Below, piece by piece: positions 54,598-63,006 of a stretch of DNA of 64,000 nt. Below the pieces are notes generated by a model. It was not told where the DNA came from and did not search any database. It saw only the letters and a program-made list of their open reading frames with translations. Location: assembly GCF_000015505.1 (NCBI RefSeq), contig NC_008760.1, forward strand, positions 79,748-143,747, written 5' to 3'. This DNA comes from Polaromonas naphthalenivorans CJ2 (GTDB taxonomy: Bacteria > Pseudomonadota > Gammaproteobacteria > Burkholderiales > Burkholderiaceae_C). A program made the position numbers and the translations under genes. The stretch's first letter is position 1. Each line of letters begins with the position of its first letter.

Positions 54598-55999
54598 CAT
54601 CCCATTACACACAAGTCACCCATCGTTGAACTGCCGGGCATAACGGGCACCCTCGACGAAGACGGCAATCTCCTGCATGCCCAGCCAAATCGTCCTGGCG
54701 CCCGGTTCACCATCGTGCTTTCTGCCCAGAAAGCCGCCGCGCTGGGCAATCAGGCGAACCACGGTGTTGAGCGTGGGCGTCTGCCGGGGCACGGGCTTTT
54801 TGTTCAGGATAAACGCCGCTCGCCACTCGTCGGGCTCGAACACCAGGTCGGCCGGTAAATTGGGCAAGGTGCGCCCCAGCCGCATCAGGCGGTTGATGCG
54901 CCAGGCAATCACCATGTACAGCGCCAGCGCGGTCTGCAGCCGCTCGGTGTCGGCCAGTTGCAAGCGCTCAACACGGCAGCCTTCCTTAAGCACCAAGAAA
55001 AATAACTCAATTTCCCACCGAGCGCGATACCAATCGACGAGTTCCACTGCCGCTGCCAGCGTATTCGCCGTCCGGTTGGTCAGCAGCCGCCAGACCACTG
55101 GCTTGGCGCCTGCGGGGGCGTTGACTTGCGAGGCAATGAGGCAGGTCACTTCGAGCTCTCCGCCCTGGCGGTCGGGCAACACCACGCGCTGGGCGCGCAC
55201 CTCCTGCTCGACCGCGCGGGCCTTACGCCCGCGCCCTGCGGGCATCTCAAAGCAGATATGCCCCAGCGGCGTGCTAGCCATGACAGCATCCCACAGCTTG
55301 CCCCCTTCGGGCACCACCCGGTTGTGCTGGCAGCGCACCAGGTAGTCGGCCGCATGGTTCATCTTGCGGGCCATCACCAGCAGCGCCAGGATGTCCGACT
55401 CGCGGTCGCCGATGCACACATGGCGCGTGCCGGGCAACTCTGTAGCCTGCTCGGCGATACGCTCATAGCTCTCTATCCAGCGCACGCTTTCGAGCACGCC
55501 GCCGCGCGGCGCATCGCTCGTCTTGAACTCGCGCGCCCACGTCCAGGCGTTCATCACCCCCAACGGCTCGTGCTGGGGCGTGACCACGTAGGTCGGGTGC
55601 AAATACAGCCCACGCTGAGCCTCGTAGCTCAGCGGCCCCAGGCCCGTTATCGCCTGGCCGTTGTAGTCCAGTTCGGTGGTGTCCTGCAGGCACAGCACCA
55701 CCGCGTGCTCGCGGATGCGGGCCATCGCCGCCTGGCGGTGGGCCGTCATCACCTCTTCAAAGCTGACCTGCTCGTTGCGCAGAAACCGGTAGGCCGCTGC
55801 CGTCTCGGCCCAGTTCTCGCACGCTCCCGGAATACTTGCTCCGGGCTTTTGTCCCAGCCGCTCGGCCAGCAGCACGGCGCGCCGGTTCAGACGCGGGTCG
55901 CCCAAATCAATCGTCTCGAATTCCTGTTCCGCCCAGCCCATGCACTCGCCCCTTTTGTCATTGAGCTGCCTATGTTACGAACTTGTGTGTAATGGGATG
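54598..55999 (-). mobile_element. IS4-family (Tn5-like) element, second copy
   Basis: Perfect 18-bp ends CATCCCATTACACACAAG and CTTGTGTGTAATGGGATG. No target duplication: the left flank is IS701, the right flank is the usp start. The element therefore sits at a rearrangement joint rather than at a simple insertion. Confidence 0.88.
54616..55941 (-). CDS. IS4-family transposase (copy 2)
   Basis: 441 residues, Tn5-like: MGWAEQEFETIDLGDPRLNRRAVLLAERLGQKPGASIPGACENW, DTTELDYNG, GDRESDILAL and WYRARWEIELFFLVLKEGC supply the DDE residues. Same length and order as copy 1 but clearly diverged in sequence. Intact. Confidence 0.92.
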   Translation of the reverse strand: MGWAEQEFETIDLGDPRLNRRAVLLAERLGQKPGASIPGACENWAETAAAYRFLRNEQVSFEEVMTAHRQAAMARIREHAVVLCLQDTTELDYNGQAITGLGPLSYEAQRGLYLHPTYVVTPQHEPLGVMNAWTWAREFKTSDAPRGGVLESVRWIESYERIAEQATELPGTRHVCIGDRESDILALLVMARKMNHAADYLVRCQHNRVVPEGGKLWDAVMASTPLGHICFEMPAGRGRKARAVEQEVRAQRVVLPDRQGGELEVTCLIASQVNAPAGAKPVVWRLLTNRTANTLAAAVELVDWYRARWEIELFFLVLKEGCRVERLQLADTERLQTALALYMVIAWRINRLMRLGRTLPNLPADLVFEPDEWRAAFILNKKPVPRQTPTLNTVVRLIAQRGGFLGRKHDGEPGARTIWLGMQEIAVFVEGARYARQFNDG

Positions 56000-56006
56000 G
56001 GCTGAG

Positions 56007-56527
56007 CCGTCATAAGCCAGCAAGATTCGCTTGTACATGGCAGACCTTCAAGTGTTAAGAGGGCTGGCGATTACTCCAGCGTGAAGCCGATCTTGAGCGA
56101 CACCTGCCAGTGCGCCACCTTGCCATCGACCACATGGCCGCGCGTCTCGGTGAGGGTGAACCACTGGATGCTGCGCACCGTTTCATGCGCCCTGGCAATT
56201 GCCGTGCTCACGGCCTCTTCAATACTGACGCTGGACGAGCGGGTCAGCTCCAGCAGCTTGTAGACATGGGGTTGCTCATCATATGGCTCCCGGAGTGGAT
56301 CGGCCTGTCCAGCGAAATCTTACGCGCTGTGCGATGGAACTACAAACACACAGCCACATGGGCAAGCAGCGTTGGCGAGGTGATGCTCGATTCCATGAAG
56401 GTCAGAAAGATGGGCAGCATATGTCCCCTACACTGAGCCACCTTGGCAACGCTTGAGCTACCCGCTAAAAAAGCGGCATGAAACCCAACCTGGAGCTACT
56501 CAATGATCGAAGCCCTGGTAGCGGGCA
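56007..56527. repeat. Duplicate of the usp-dodecin-ssb segment
   Basis: Direct near-copy of about 21121-21638: the first codons of the Usp gene (56007-56038, minus), a dodecin gene, the spacer with CCGCTAAAAAAGCGG and the first bases of the SSB-like gene. It starts at the IS4 end and stops inside the MocR gene, whose 3' end it replaces. Confidence 0.85.
56071..56278 (-). pseudogene. Dodecin gene, second copy, broken near the start
   Basis: Body is in frame ([61 protein letters not shown]). At the start, GAGCAACCCCATGTC has two extra C relative to GAGCAACCATGTC in the first copy, so MSN is out of frame with the rest and no other start exists. Complementary to copy 1, which breaks elsewhere. 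Confidence 0.75.
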
Positions 56528-57593
56528 GTCGCTTGGCTTGTCGGAACACCGGCACCAGCTCGGGCGGCAGCACCAGGTAGCCCAGTCGAAGTTGCGGGGA
56601 CAGCGCCTTGGAAAAAGTGCCGATGTAGATCACGCGGCCGTCGGTGTCAATCGACTGCAGCGCGTCGATGGGGCGCTGGCCATAACGGAACTCGCCGTCG
56701 TAGTCGTCCTCGACGATCCAGGCGTCGTGGCGCGCTGCCCATTGCAGCAGGTCCAGGCGCCGTCCGATGGGCAACACCCCTCCCAGCGGGAACTGGTGCG
56801 ATGGCGTCACGTACGCCAGGCGGACACGCTCGTCCTGGGAAAGGCTGGCGGTATCCAGGCCATGCTCGTCCACCGGCGTGGTCAAGCACCTGGCGCCGGT
56901 TGCCTCAAAGCAGCGCCTTGCCATCAGGTAACCGGGATCTTCAAAGACAAATGCATCCCCGGCATCGAGCAGCAGCCGCGCGCACGGGTCGATGGCCTGC
57001 TGCGATCCATGCACCACCAGGATCTGCTCGGCCTCGCAGGCCAGTCCCCGGGCACGCCGCAAATAGCCCTGCAGGGCGCTCCTGAGCCAGGCGTCACCTT
57101 CGGGCGGGACGTAGTAGAGGCTGCGCTGCTGACGCAGCAGTTCGGCCTGGTAGGCACGCCGCCAGACCAGGGTCGGAAAGTCCCGGGAAGCCACCGCGCC
57201 GTACAGGAAGTCGAAGCGGACAGGTTCGGCGTCAGGCAATGCCGGCATGCCGATTCCCGTCAGGCGGCGCCCAAACCCGGACAGGGATGGCGCACGCCTG
57301 GCGCGCCGGCTTGCATTGGTTCCGGGTGCTGCGGGCGCAGCCAGCGGGCTGGCCACCCGGGCAACCCGCCCCATGGCCGTGACAAGGAAGCCCTCGGCCG
57401 CCAATTGCTCGTAGGCGGCGGTGACGGTGGTGCGCGACACCGCCAACTCGGCAGCCAGGGATCTCGTGGAGGGCGCGCGTGCGCCCGGGACCAGCGTGCC
57501 GTCGGCAATCTGATTGCGCAGCAGGTCGTAAATTCGGCGTCCGGCCCCGGTGGCGCCGGGGTGGCAGTCGGTTGGCTTGCGAGACTGGACCAT
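56496..57593 (-). pseudogene. MocR/PdxR-type regulator, C-terminus replaced
   Basis: GntR winged helix (GRRIYDLLRNQIADGTLVPGARAPSTRSLAAELAVSRTTVTAAYEQLAAEG) fused to a fold-type I aminotransferase-like domain (PPEGDAWLRSALQGYLRRARG, EDPGYLMARRCFEATGA, IVEDDYDGEFRYGQRPIDALQS, YIGTFSKALSPQLRLGYLVLP, with the PLP Lys in TFSKAL). About 115 C-terminal residues are missing; the frame runs into the duplicated ssb segment after FRQAKRLP. It is divergent from paiB, a common pairing. Confidence 0.85.
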
Positions 57594-57647
57594 GAATAAT
57601 GATGAAAACTGGATCTTTTAATTGTGCCGGTTGTGGGCGACAGTGAC

Positions 57648-58163
57648 ATGGATTACCAACTCATCCATTCATTCACGATGTACATCCCCGACCACTTTGC
57701 TGAAACCCGGCCTGACGAACTCGGCCGCATCATCCGCGAGCACCCGCTGGGCATGCTCGTCACACATGGGAGCGCCGGACTCGATGCTGACCACATCCCG
57801 TTCGAGTTCGATGCTGGCGTGCAAACGCCTGGCGTTCTTTCGGCCCATGTGGCCCGTGCCAACACGCTGTGGCAGCGCTGCCCCACGGGCACGCCGGTCA
57901 TGGTCGTGTTTCGCGGTGCCGAGGCCTACATCTCGCCCAACTGGTACCCGAGCAAGCACGAGGCGCATCGCCAGGTGCCGACCTGGAACTACGAGGTGGT
58001 GCATGCGCATGGCACGATCACCATCCATGAGGATGAGCGCTTCGTTCGCCGCATCGTCGCGCGCCTGACACGCCAGCACGAGGCGGCCGAACCCAGGCCC
58101 TGGAAGATGGGGGACGCCGCGCCCGAGTACATCGACACCCTGCTGCGCAGCATCGTGGGCATC
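57648..58163 (+). pseudogene. PaiB-type FMN-binding regulator, 3' end lost
   Basis: MYIPDHFAETRPDELGRIIREHPLGMLVTHGSAGLDADHIPFEFD, GVLSAHVARANTLWQR, VVFRGAEAYISPNWYPSKHEAHRQVPTWNYEVVHAHGTI and YIDTLLRSIVGI match the PaiB/FMN-binding negative regulator family through about residue 170. The last 30-40 residues are replaced by the IS982 end. Start could also be 57678. Divergent from the MocR gene. Confidence 0.82.
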
Positions 58164-59100
58164 CCGGCAATGGTGCAACTTGATGCGAGGTTTGACAGCT
58201 TGCAGGCAGTAAGCCACGATGCCCGCCATGAGGTTGACGGCGAAATTCATCAGCGAGCGATGCCGGGTGTGCTCGATCTGGCACAGGTTCTTGAGTTCAT
58301 CGAAGACCGTTTCGACCAGTGAGCGTTTGCGCAGCAAGGCGCGGTCAAAGTCAGAGCGCACGACCTCCTTCATGTTCTTGCGTACCCGCGTGACGAGTTC
58401 GATGCCCTGGTCCTTCATCTTTTGCGCAAACTCCTGGCCAATGTAGCCCTTGTCGGCGTAAACCGTGCCGAACAGGCTTGACGCGATGGCCAGCAATCCC
58501 TTGCGGCTCAATCGATGTTGCCCGGCGTGACCCGGATGGCCAGCAGTTCGCCCTGATGGTTGATGACCGCGTGCAGCTTGAAGCCATAAAACCAGCCGGT
58601 GGAGGATTTGCCGCGCTGGGCGAGGCCCTTGAAAACGCGGTGACGATTGATGCGCAGGTTGTGGCAAACGGCCAGCGGCGTTGAGTCGGCAATCGAAATT
58701 CCGGTGCAGGCGCCCTTGAGCGCGTCGAACAAGGCCGCCAGGATCACGGCGCAGCGCGGCATCAGCTGCACGAAGCGGGTAGACGACAGGCGCTGGGGAA
58801 ACTCCGCTTTCATGAAGCGGCAGACAACGTCCAGGTAGAACGCCTTGAACTGGCGGGCCCGCATCCTGTGGAACAACACCACAATGGTGCTCATCTCGGA
58901 CAGAGACATCAGGCCAGGCCGATTGCGCCGTCGTTTGCCGATGTCACCCTGAGCACTGGAGTGCTCCAGCATGCCTTTGTCCAGCAAGGGTTCGAACTGC
59001 TGGCAGAAATCATCAATCAGGCAGAACAGCTCGGTGGCTTTGTCCATGGCGCGGCATCTCCATAGGTATCGGTTTGCCCCTATTTTTGACCCAGAACCTG
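58164..59100 (-). mobile_element. IS982-family remnant
   Basis: Region between the cut PaiB gene and the aceE end, holding one broken IS982 transposase. Exact ends were not resolved. Confidence 0.6.
58167..59047 (-). pseudogene. IS982-family transposase, frameshifted
   Basis: MDKATELFCLIDDFCQQFEPLLDKG, LMSLSEMSTIVVLFHRMRARQFKAFY, ADSTPLAVCHNLRI (Asp) and GFKLHAVINHQGELLAIRVTPGNID, then a stop. The next frame continues RKGLLAIASSLFGTVYADKGYIGQEF (second Asp) and KRSLVETVFDELKNLCQIEHTRHRS (Glu). The break is at about 58513. Confidence 0.82.
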
Positions 59101-59205
59101 TCTGCTGTCACCCTGGCGCCAGAGTGCTGCTTATCCAAAACTCAGGTTATGACAGACATGCGTTTCCTTGTTCTTGTTGTTCAGGCGTAGGACGAAGTCG
59201 CCGGA

Positions 59206-61884
59206 TCAGTCCTGGGCCAGCAGCGTGAGGGCGGCCTGCGCAATGCTGGATGCATCGACGCCAAAGAAGGCACGCAGTGCCGCACGCGTGTCACTCCGAC
59301 CAAAACCGTCAGTGCCCAGGGTGAGGTAGTCGCGCCCATCGGGCACGAAGGCACGCACGCTTTCCGGCACGGCACGGACATAGTCGGTCGCGGCAATGAT
59401 GGGGCCGCTGCTTGCGCGCAGCATGTTGGCAATGAAAGGCACCGATTCGCTCCTTTTCCCCGCTGGCGTGTGCTGGGTGCTGGCTTGGCCTTCGCGTGCG
59501 AGTTCGCTCCAGCTCGTCACGCTGAACACGGTCACCGAGATGCCCTGCAGGGCCAGTTGCTGCGCGGCCTTGATCACCTCAAGAAGAATGGCCCCCGACC
59601 CCATCAAGGTCACTTCTCTGGATATTTCAGCGGCATGGCCCTCGTTGTTCATTGGCAAATAGCTATTGAATTTATAGCACCCTTGAATTACATCGTGCTC
59701 CACCCCGGCGGGTAGGGTGGGCTGGGCGTAGTTCTCGTTCATCATGGTGATGTAGTAGAAAATGTCCCTTTGCTCCACCATCATCTCTCGCATGCCGTGG
59801 TCGATGATGACGGCCAGCTCACCGGCAAACGCCGGGTCGTAGGCCTTGCAGTTGGGAATGGTGGCGGCCACCAGGTGGCTGGTGCCGTCCTGGTGCTGCA
59901 GCCCTTCGCCGCCCAGCGTGGTCCGGCCCGAGGTGGCACCGAGCAAAAAGCCGCGCGCGCGCTGGTCGGCCGCTGCCCAGATCTGGTCGCCCACGCGCTG
60001 AAAGCCAAACATGGAGTAATAGATGTAGAACGGCAGCATGGCCAGGCCATGCACGCTGTAGCTGGTGCTTGCTGCCGTCCAGCTGGCCAGCGCGCCCGCC
60101 TCGGAAATGCCCTCTTCCAGAATCTGGCCGTCCATGGCCTCGCGGTAGCTCAGCACCGAGCCGATGTCCTCGGGCGCGTAGCGCTGGCCGACGCTGGAGT
60201 AGATGCCGACCTGCTTGAACAGGTTGGCCATGCCAAAGGTTCGGGCCTCGTCGGCCACGATCGGTACGATCCGTTGGCCCAGGGCCTTGTCCTTGAGCAG
60301 GTTGCCCAGCATGCGCACAAAGGCCATGGTGGTGCTCATCTCCTTGCCGTCGGCCTTGAGGGCGAACTGGGCGTAGCTGGCAATCTCGGGTACAGCGACC
60401 TGCTCGCAGGTGGTGTAGCGCTTGGGCAGGTAGCCGCCCAGTTTCTGGCGCTGCGCATGCAGGTATTGCATCTCCAGGCTGTCGGCTGGCGGCTGGTAAA
60501 AACTCAGCGAGGTGACCTGATCGTCCGTCAAGGGCAGCTGGAAGCGATTGCGAAACGCAATCAGGTCGGTCTCGTCAAACTTCTTGTGGCTGTGCGTGGT
60601 CATCTTGCCTTGGCCCGCGCTGCCCATGCCGTAGCCTTTCTTGGTGTGCGCCAGGATCACCGTGGGCTGGCCCTTGTGCTGCGCAGCAGCGGCGTAGGCG
60701 GCGTAAATCTTCACCATGTCGTGGCCGCCACGCTTGAGGCGGTCGATCTGCTCGTCCGTCATGCCTTGGGCCAGCGCGGCCAGGGCCTCGTTCTGGCCAA
60801 AGAATGTTTCGCGGTTGTAGCGCCCATCCTTGGCGGCAAACGTCTGCATCTGGCCGTCCACCGTGTTGGCAAAAACCTTGGCGAGCGCGCCGCTCACATC
60901 GCGTGCAAACAGACCGTCCCAGTCGCTGCCCCACACCAGCTTGATGACGTTCCAGCCCGCACCGGCAAAGAGCTGCTCGAGTTCGTCGATGATGCGGCCA
61001 TTGCCGCGCACCGGGCCGTCGAGCCGCTGCAAGTTGCAGTTGACCACCCAGACCAGGTTATCCAGCTTTTCACGCGCGGCCAGCGTCAAGGCGCTCATCG
61101 ATTCGGGTTCATCCATCTCGCCGTCGCCAAACACGCCCCACACCTTTCTGGCCGAGCAATCGAGCAGCTGGCGGTGCGTGAGGTAGCGCATGAAGCGCGC
61201 ATGGTAGATCGAGCTGATCGGGCCGATGCCCATCGAGCCGGTGGGAAACTGCCAGAAATCGGGCATCAGGTAGGGATGCGGATAGCTGCACAGGCCGCGT
61301 GGTCCCTGCCCGGTGGTGGCCGCCGGAGCTGACAATTCCTGCCGGTAGTAGCTCAAATCCTCGACGTCCAGTCGGCCTTCCAGATAGGCCCGTGCATACA
61401 CGCCCGGCGAGCTGTGCGGCTGGAAGAACACCAGGTCGCCCAGGTGCTCACGCCCCGGCGCCTCGCAGCGGGCATGAAAAAAATGGTTGTAGCCCGTCTC
61501 GAACAGGTCGGCCGCACTGGCGTAGCTGGCAATGTGGCCGCCGAGCTCGCCATAGGCCTGGTTGGCCCGCACCACCATGGCCAGCGCATTCCAGCGCACG
61601 AGCGAAGCCAGGCGCTCCTCCATGGCCAAGTCACCGGGAAACACGGGCTGCTGATCGACCGCAATGGTGTTGACATAAGGCGTGCCGCGTGCCGGCTGCC
61701 AGGCGATCTTCGGGTCGCGGCTCATCGCATCGAGCATGTCAAGAATTTGCCGCGTGCGCCCGGGTCCGGACGCCTGCAGCAAGGACATGAGTGCATCTCG
61801 CCATTCGGCGCTTTCTGCCGGATCAGGATCGACGGGCTCAACGGAGCGAAAAGGGGCAAGTTGCTGATGCATGGGAGGATTCAT
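59206..61884 (-). CDS. AceE-type 2-oxo-acid dehydrogenase E1 (homodimeric)
   Basis: About 892 residues of the homodimeric PDH E1 family: TGYNHFFHARCEAPGREHLGDLVFFQPHSSPGVYARAYLEG, the thiamine-diphosphate motif GVFGDGEMDEPESMSALTLAAREKLDNLVWVVNCNLQRLDGPVRGNG, and SYREAMDGQILEEGISEAGALASWTAA. It decarboxylates a 2-oxo acid and passes the acyl group to an E2. No E2 (aceF) or E3 gene is adjacent, unlike a pyruvate dehydrogenase operon. Orphan paralogues of this kind beside Lrp regulators include MdeB, the 2-oxobutyrate dehydrogenase E1 of Pseudomonas. With acdS 1.1 kb away, 2-oxobutyrate is the likely substrate (inference). Start 61884 or 61872. Confidence 0.88.
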   Translation of the reverse strand: MNPPMHQQLAPFRSVEPVDPDPAESAEWRDALMSLLQASGPGRTRQILDMLDAMSRDPKIAWQPARGTPYVNTIAVDQQPVFPGDLAMEERLASLVRWNALAMVVRANQAYGELGGHIASYASAADLFETGYNHFFHARCEAPGREHLGDLVFFQPHSSPGVYARAYLEGRLDVEDLSYYRQELSAPAATTGQGPRGLCSYPHPYLMPDFWQFPTGSMGIGPISSIYHARFMRYLTHRQLLDCSARKVWGVFGDGEMDEPESMSALTLAAREKLDNLVWVVNCNLQRLDGPVRGNGRIIDELEQLFAGAGWNVIKLVWGSDWDGLFARDVSGALAKVFANTVDGQMQTFAAKDGRYNRETFFGQNEALAALAQGMTDEQIDRLKRGGHDMVKIYAAYAAAAQHKGQPTVILAHTKKGYGMGSAGQGKMTTHSHKKFDETDLIAFRNRFQLPLTDDQVTSLSFYQPPADSLEMQYLHAQRQKLGGYLPKRYTTCEQVAVPEIASYAQFALKADGKEMSTTMAFVRMLGNLLKDKALGQRIVPIVADEARTFGMANLFKQVGIYSSVGQRYAPEDIGSVLSYREAMDGQILEEGISEAGALASWTAASTSYSVHGLAMLPFYIYYSMFGFQRVGDQIWAAADQRARGFLLGATSGRTTLGGEGLQHQDGTSHLVAATIPNCKAYDPAFAGELAVIIDHGMREMMVEQRDIFYYITMMNENYAQPTLPAGVEHDVIQGCYKFNSYLPMNNEGHAAEISREVTLMGSGAILLEVIKAAQQLALQGISVTVFSVTSWSELAREGQASTQHTPAGKRSESVPFIANMLRASSGPIIAATDYVRAVPESVRAFVPDGRDYLTLGTDGFGRSDTRAALRAFFGVDASSIAQAALTLLAQD

Positions 61885-62005
61885 TCCAAGGGTGTCAATA
61901 GGTGTACTACTGTAGAAAGAAAATGGCAGAATTTGCAGCTTGAATAGATACATGATCGGCCATATAGCGGCACATCATGCCGTCCAGATAAGGTTTTGAA
62001 GCATT

Positions 62006-62221
62006 ATGGAACTCGACAGCATTGATCGAAAGATATTGAACGAACTGCAGGCCGATGCCAGCGTGTCGAATGTGGAGCTTGCCCGGCGTGTCCACCTCTC
62101 GCCGTCGCCTTGCCTGGCGCGTGTCCGCGCTCTGGAGGCGCAGGGCTTGATCCGGCAGTACGTTGCCTTGCTCGACGCCAAGCAGTTGGGCTTGCCCTGC
62201 ATTGGCATCTCAGTGTCGTAA
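62006..62221 (+). pseudogene. Lrp/AsnC regulator, HTH only (truncated)
   Basis: 71 residues: MELDSIDRKILNELQADASVSNVELARRVHLSPSPCLARVRALEAQGLIRQYVALLD is a complete Lrp winged helix, but the RAM effector domain stops at GISVS. Full-length Lrp proteins are about 150 residues. Divergent from the E1 gene, as MdeR is from its targets. It may still bind DNA as a short protein, but it cannot sense a ligand or assemble normally. Confidence 0.75.
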
Positions 62222-62311
62222 ATCTATCGGCGACGAGAGCGCTGGCTCACAGAGAGTGATCTGCCGCAACTGGCGATGGCCAAGCCCAGAAATTTGGTCC
62301 ATGCGACTGAT

Positions 62312-62776
62312 TCATACGGGAATGGCCGTTGTCTCGAACACTTCCTTGAGGCATACAAATGTTCGTACCTGCCGCACGCCCGGCAGGCTTACAAGCTGCG
62401 CGCTATGCATTTCATTGAACGAGTCGATGCCCCGGATTCGTAATTTGATGAAATAGTCGAACTCACCCGTGACCAGTTGTACTTCGAGGCAGCCAGTCAG
62501 GGCTGCAGCAGCCTTCTCGAACGCGGTAAACGATTCGGCAGTCGAGCGGTCCAGCACCACGCCGATGATGACCAGGCCGTTGTAGCCCAGCGCACGCGGG
62601 TTCACCAGCGCCACGGTTTTGCGGATCAACCCCAGTTCCTTGAGCTTGGCAATGCGGCGCGAGCAGGCGGGCGGGCTGAGGTTCGTTTTTTCGGCCAGGT
62701 CGATGTTGGGCAGCGAGGCGTCCTGCTGCAGCAGCTTCAGCAATTTGCGGTCAATCCGGTCGAGTGTGATTTCCAT
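62312..62776 (-). CDS. acdR: Lrp/AsnC regulator, AcdR-like
   Basis: 154 residues: MEITLDRIDRKLLKLLQQDASLPNIDLAEKTNLSPPACSRRIAKLKELGLIRKTVALV (HTH) and a full RAM domain (GYNGLVIIGVVLDRSTAESFTAFEKAAAAL, VTGEFDYFIKLRIRGIDSFNEMHSAQL). It lies divergently from acdS across a 230-bp AT-rich region, the known acdR-acdS arrangement, where AcdR activates acdS in response to ACC. Intact. Confidence 0.85.
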   Translation of the reverse strand: MEITLDRIDRKLLKLLQQDASLPNIDLAEKTNLSPPACSRRIAKLKELGLIRKTVALVNPRALGYNGLVIIGVVLDRSTAESFTAFEKAAAALTGCLEVQLVTGEFDYFIKLRIRGIDSFNEMHSAQLVSLPGVRQVRTFVCLKEVFETTAIPV

Positions 62777-63006
62777 GGATGTATTGGATAAATATTGCGT
62801 GAATTTAAAAAATATCGAAATAAATTTCTTAAAAATTTAATAAAAAGATTATTGGATGATATTTCATCGTGAAAGTTTGCAATTAATTTCTGACAGATCT
62901 GGCTACGATTTGATCACGACTGCGCAACACACTTCAGCCAACCATGCCCTCCTTTTTTGCGGCCATCACAGTCCACGCAATGGGGCTTTCACCGGAACCA
63001 CGATCC
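62777..63006. promoter_or_regulatory. acdR-acdS divergent control region
   Basis: 230 bp, much AT-richer than the genes on either side, especially 62780-62880 (A- and T-runs such as TTTCTTAAAAATTTAATAAAAAG). This is the usual kind of site for Lrp-type wrapping. TTGCAA (62877) and TACGAT (62904) are 21 bp apart, too far for a standard promoter, so I assign no -35/-10. Confidence 0.6.

Noticed and set aside
56478..57599. Plus-strand frame opposite the MocR gene
   Set aside because: The minus strand has a textbook GntR/aminotransferase protein; the plus frame has no family features.
59770..61332. 520-codon plus-strand frame opposite the E1 gene
   Set aside because: Shadow frame of a well-supported enzyme gene; the product is low-complexity Gly/Ala/Arg/His-rich.
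62877..62909. TTGCAA/TACGAT promoter for acdS
   Set aside because: The 21-bp spacing is outside the normal sigma-70 range.
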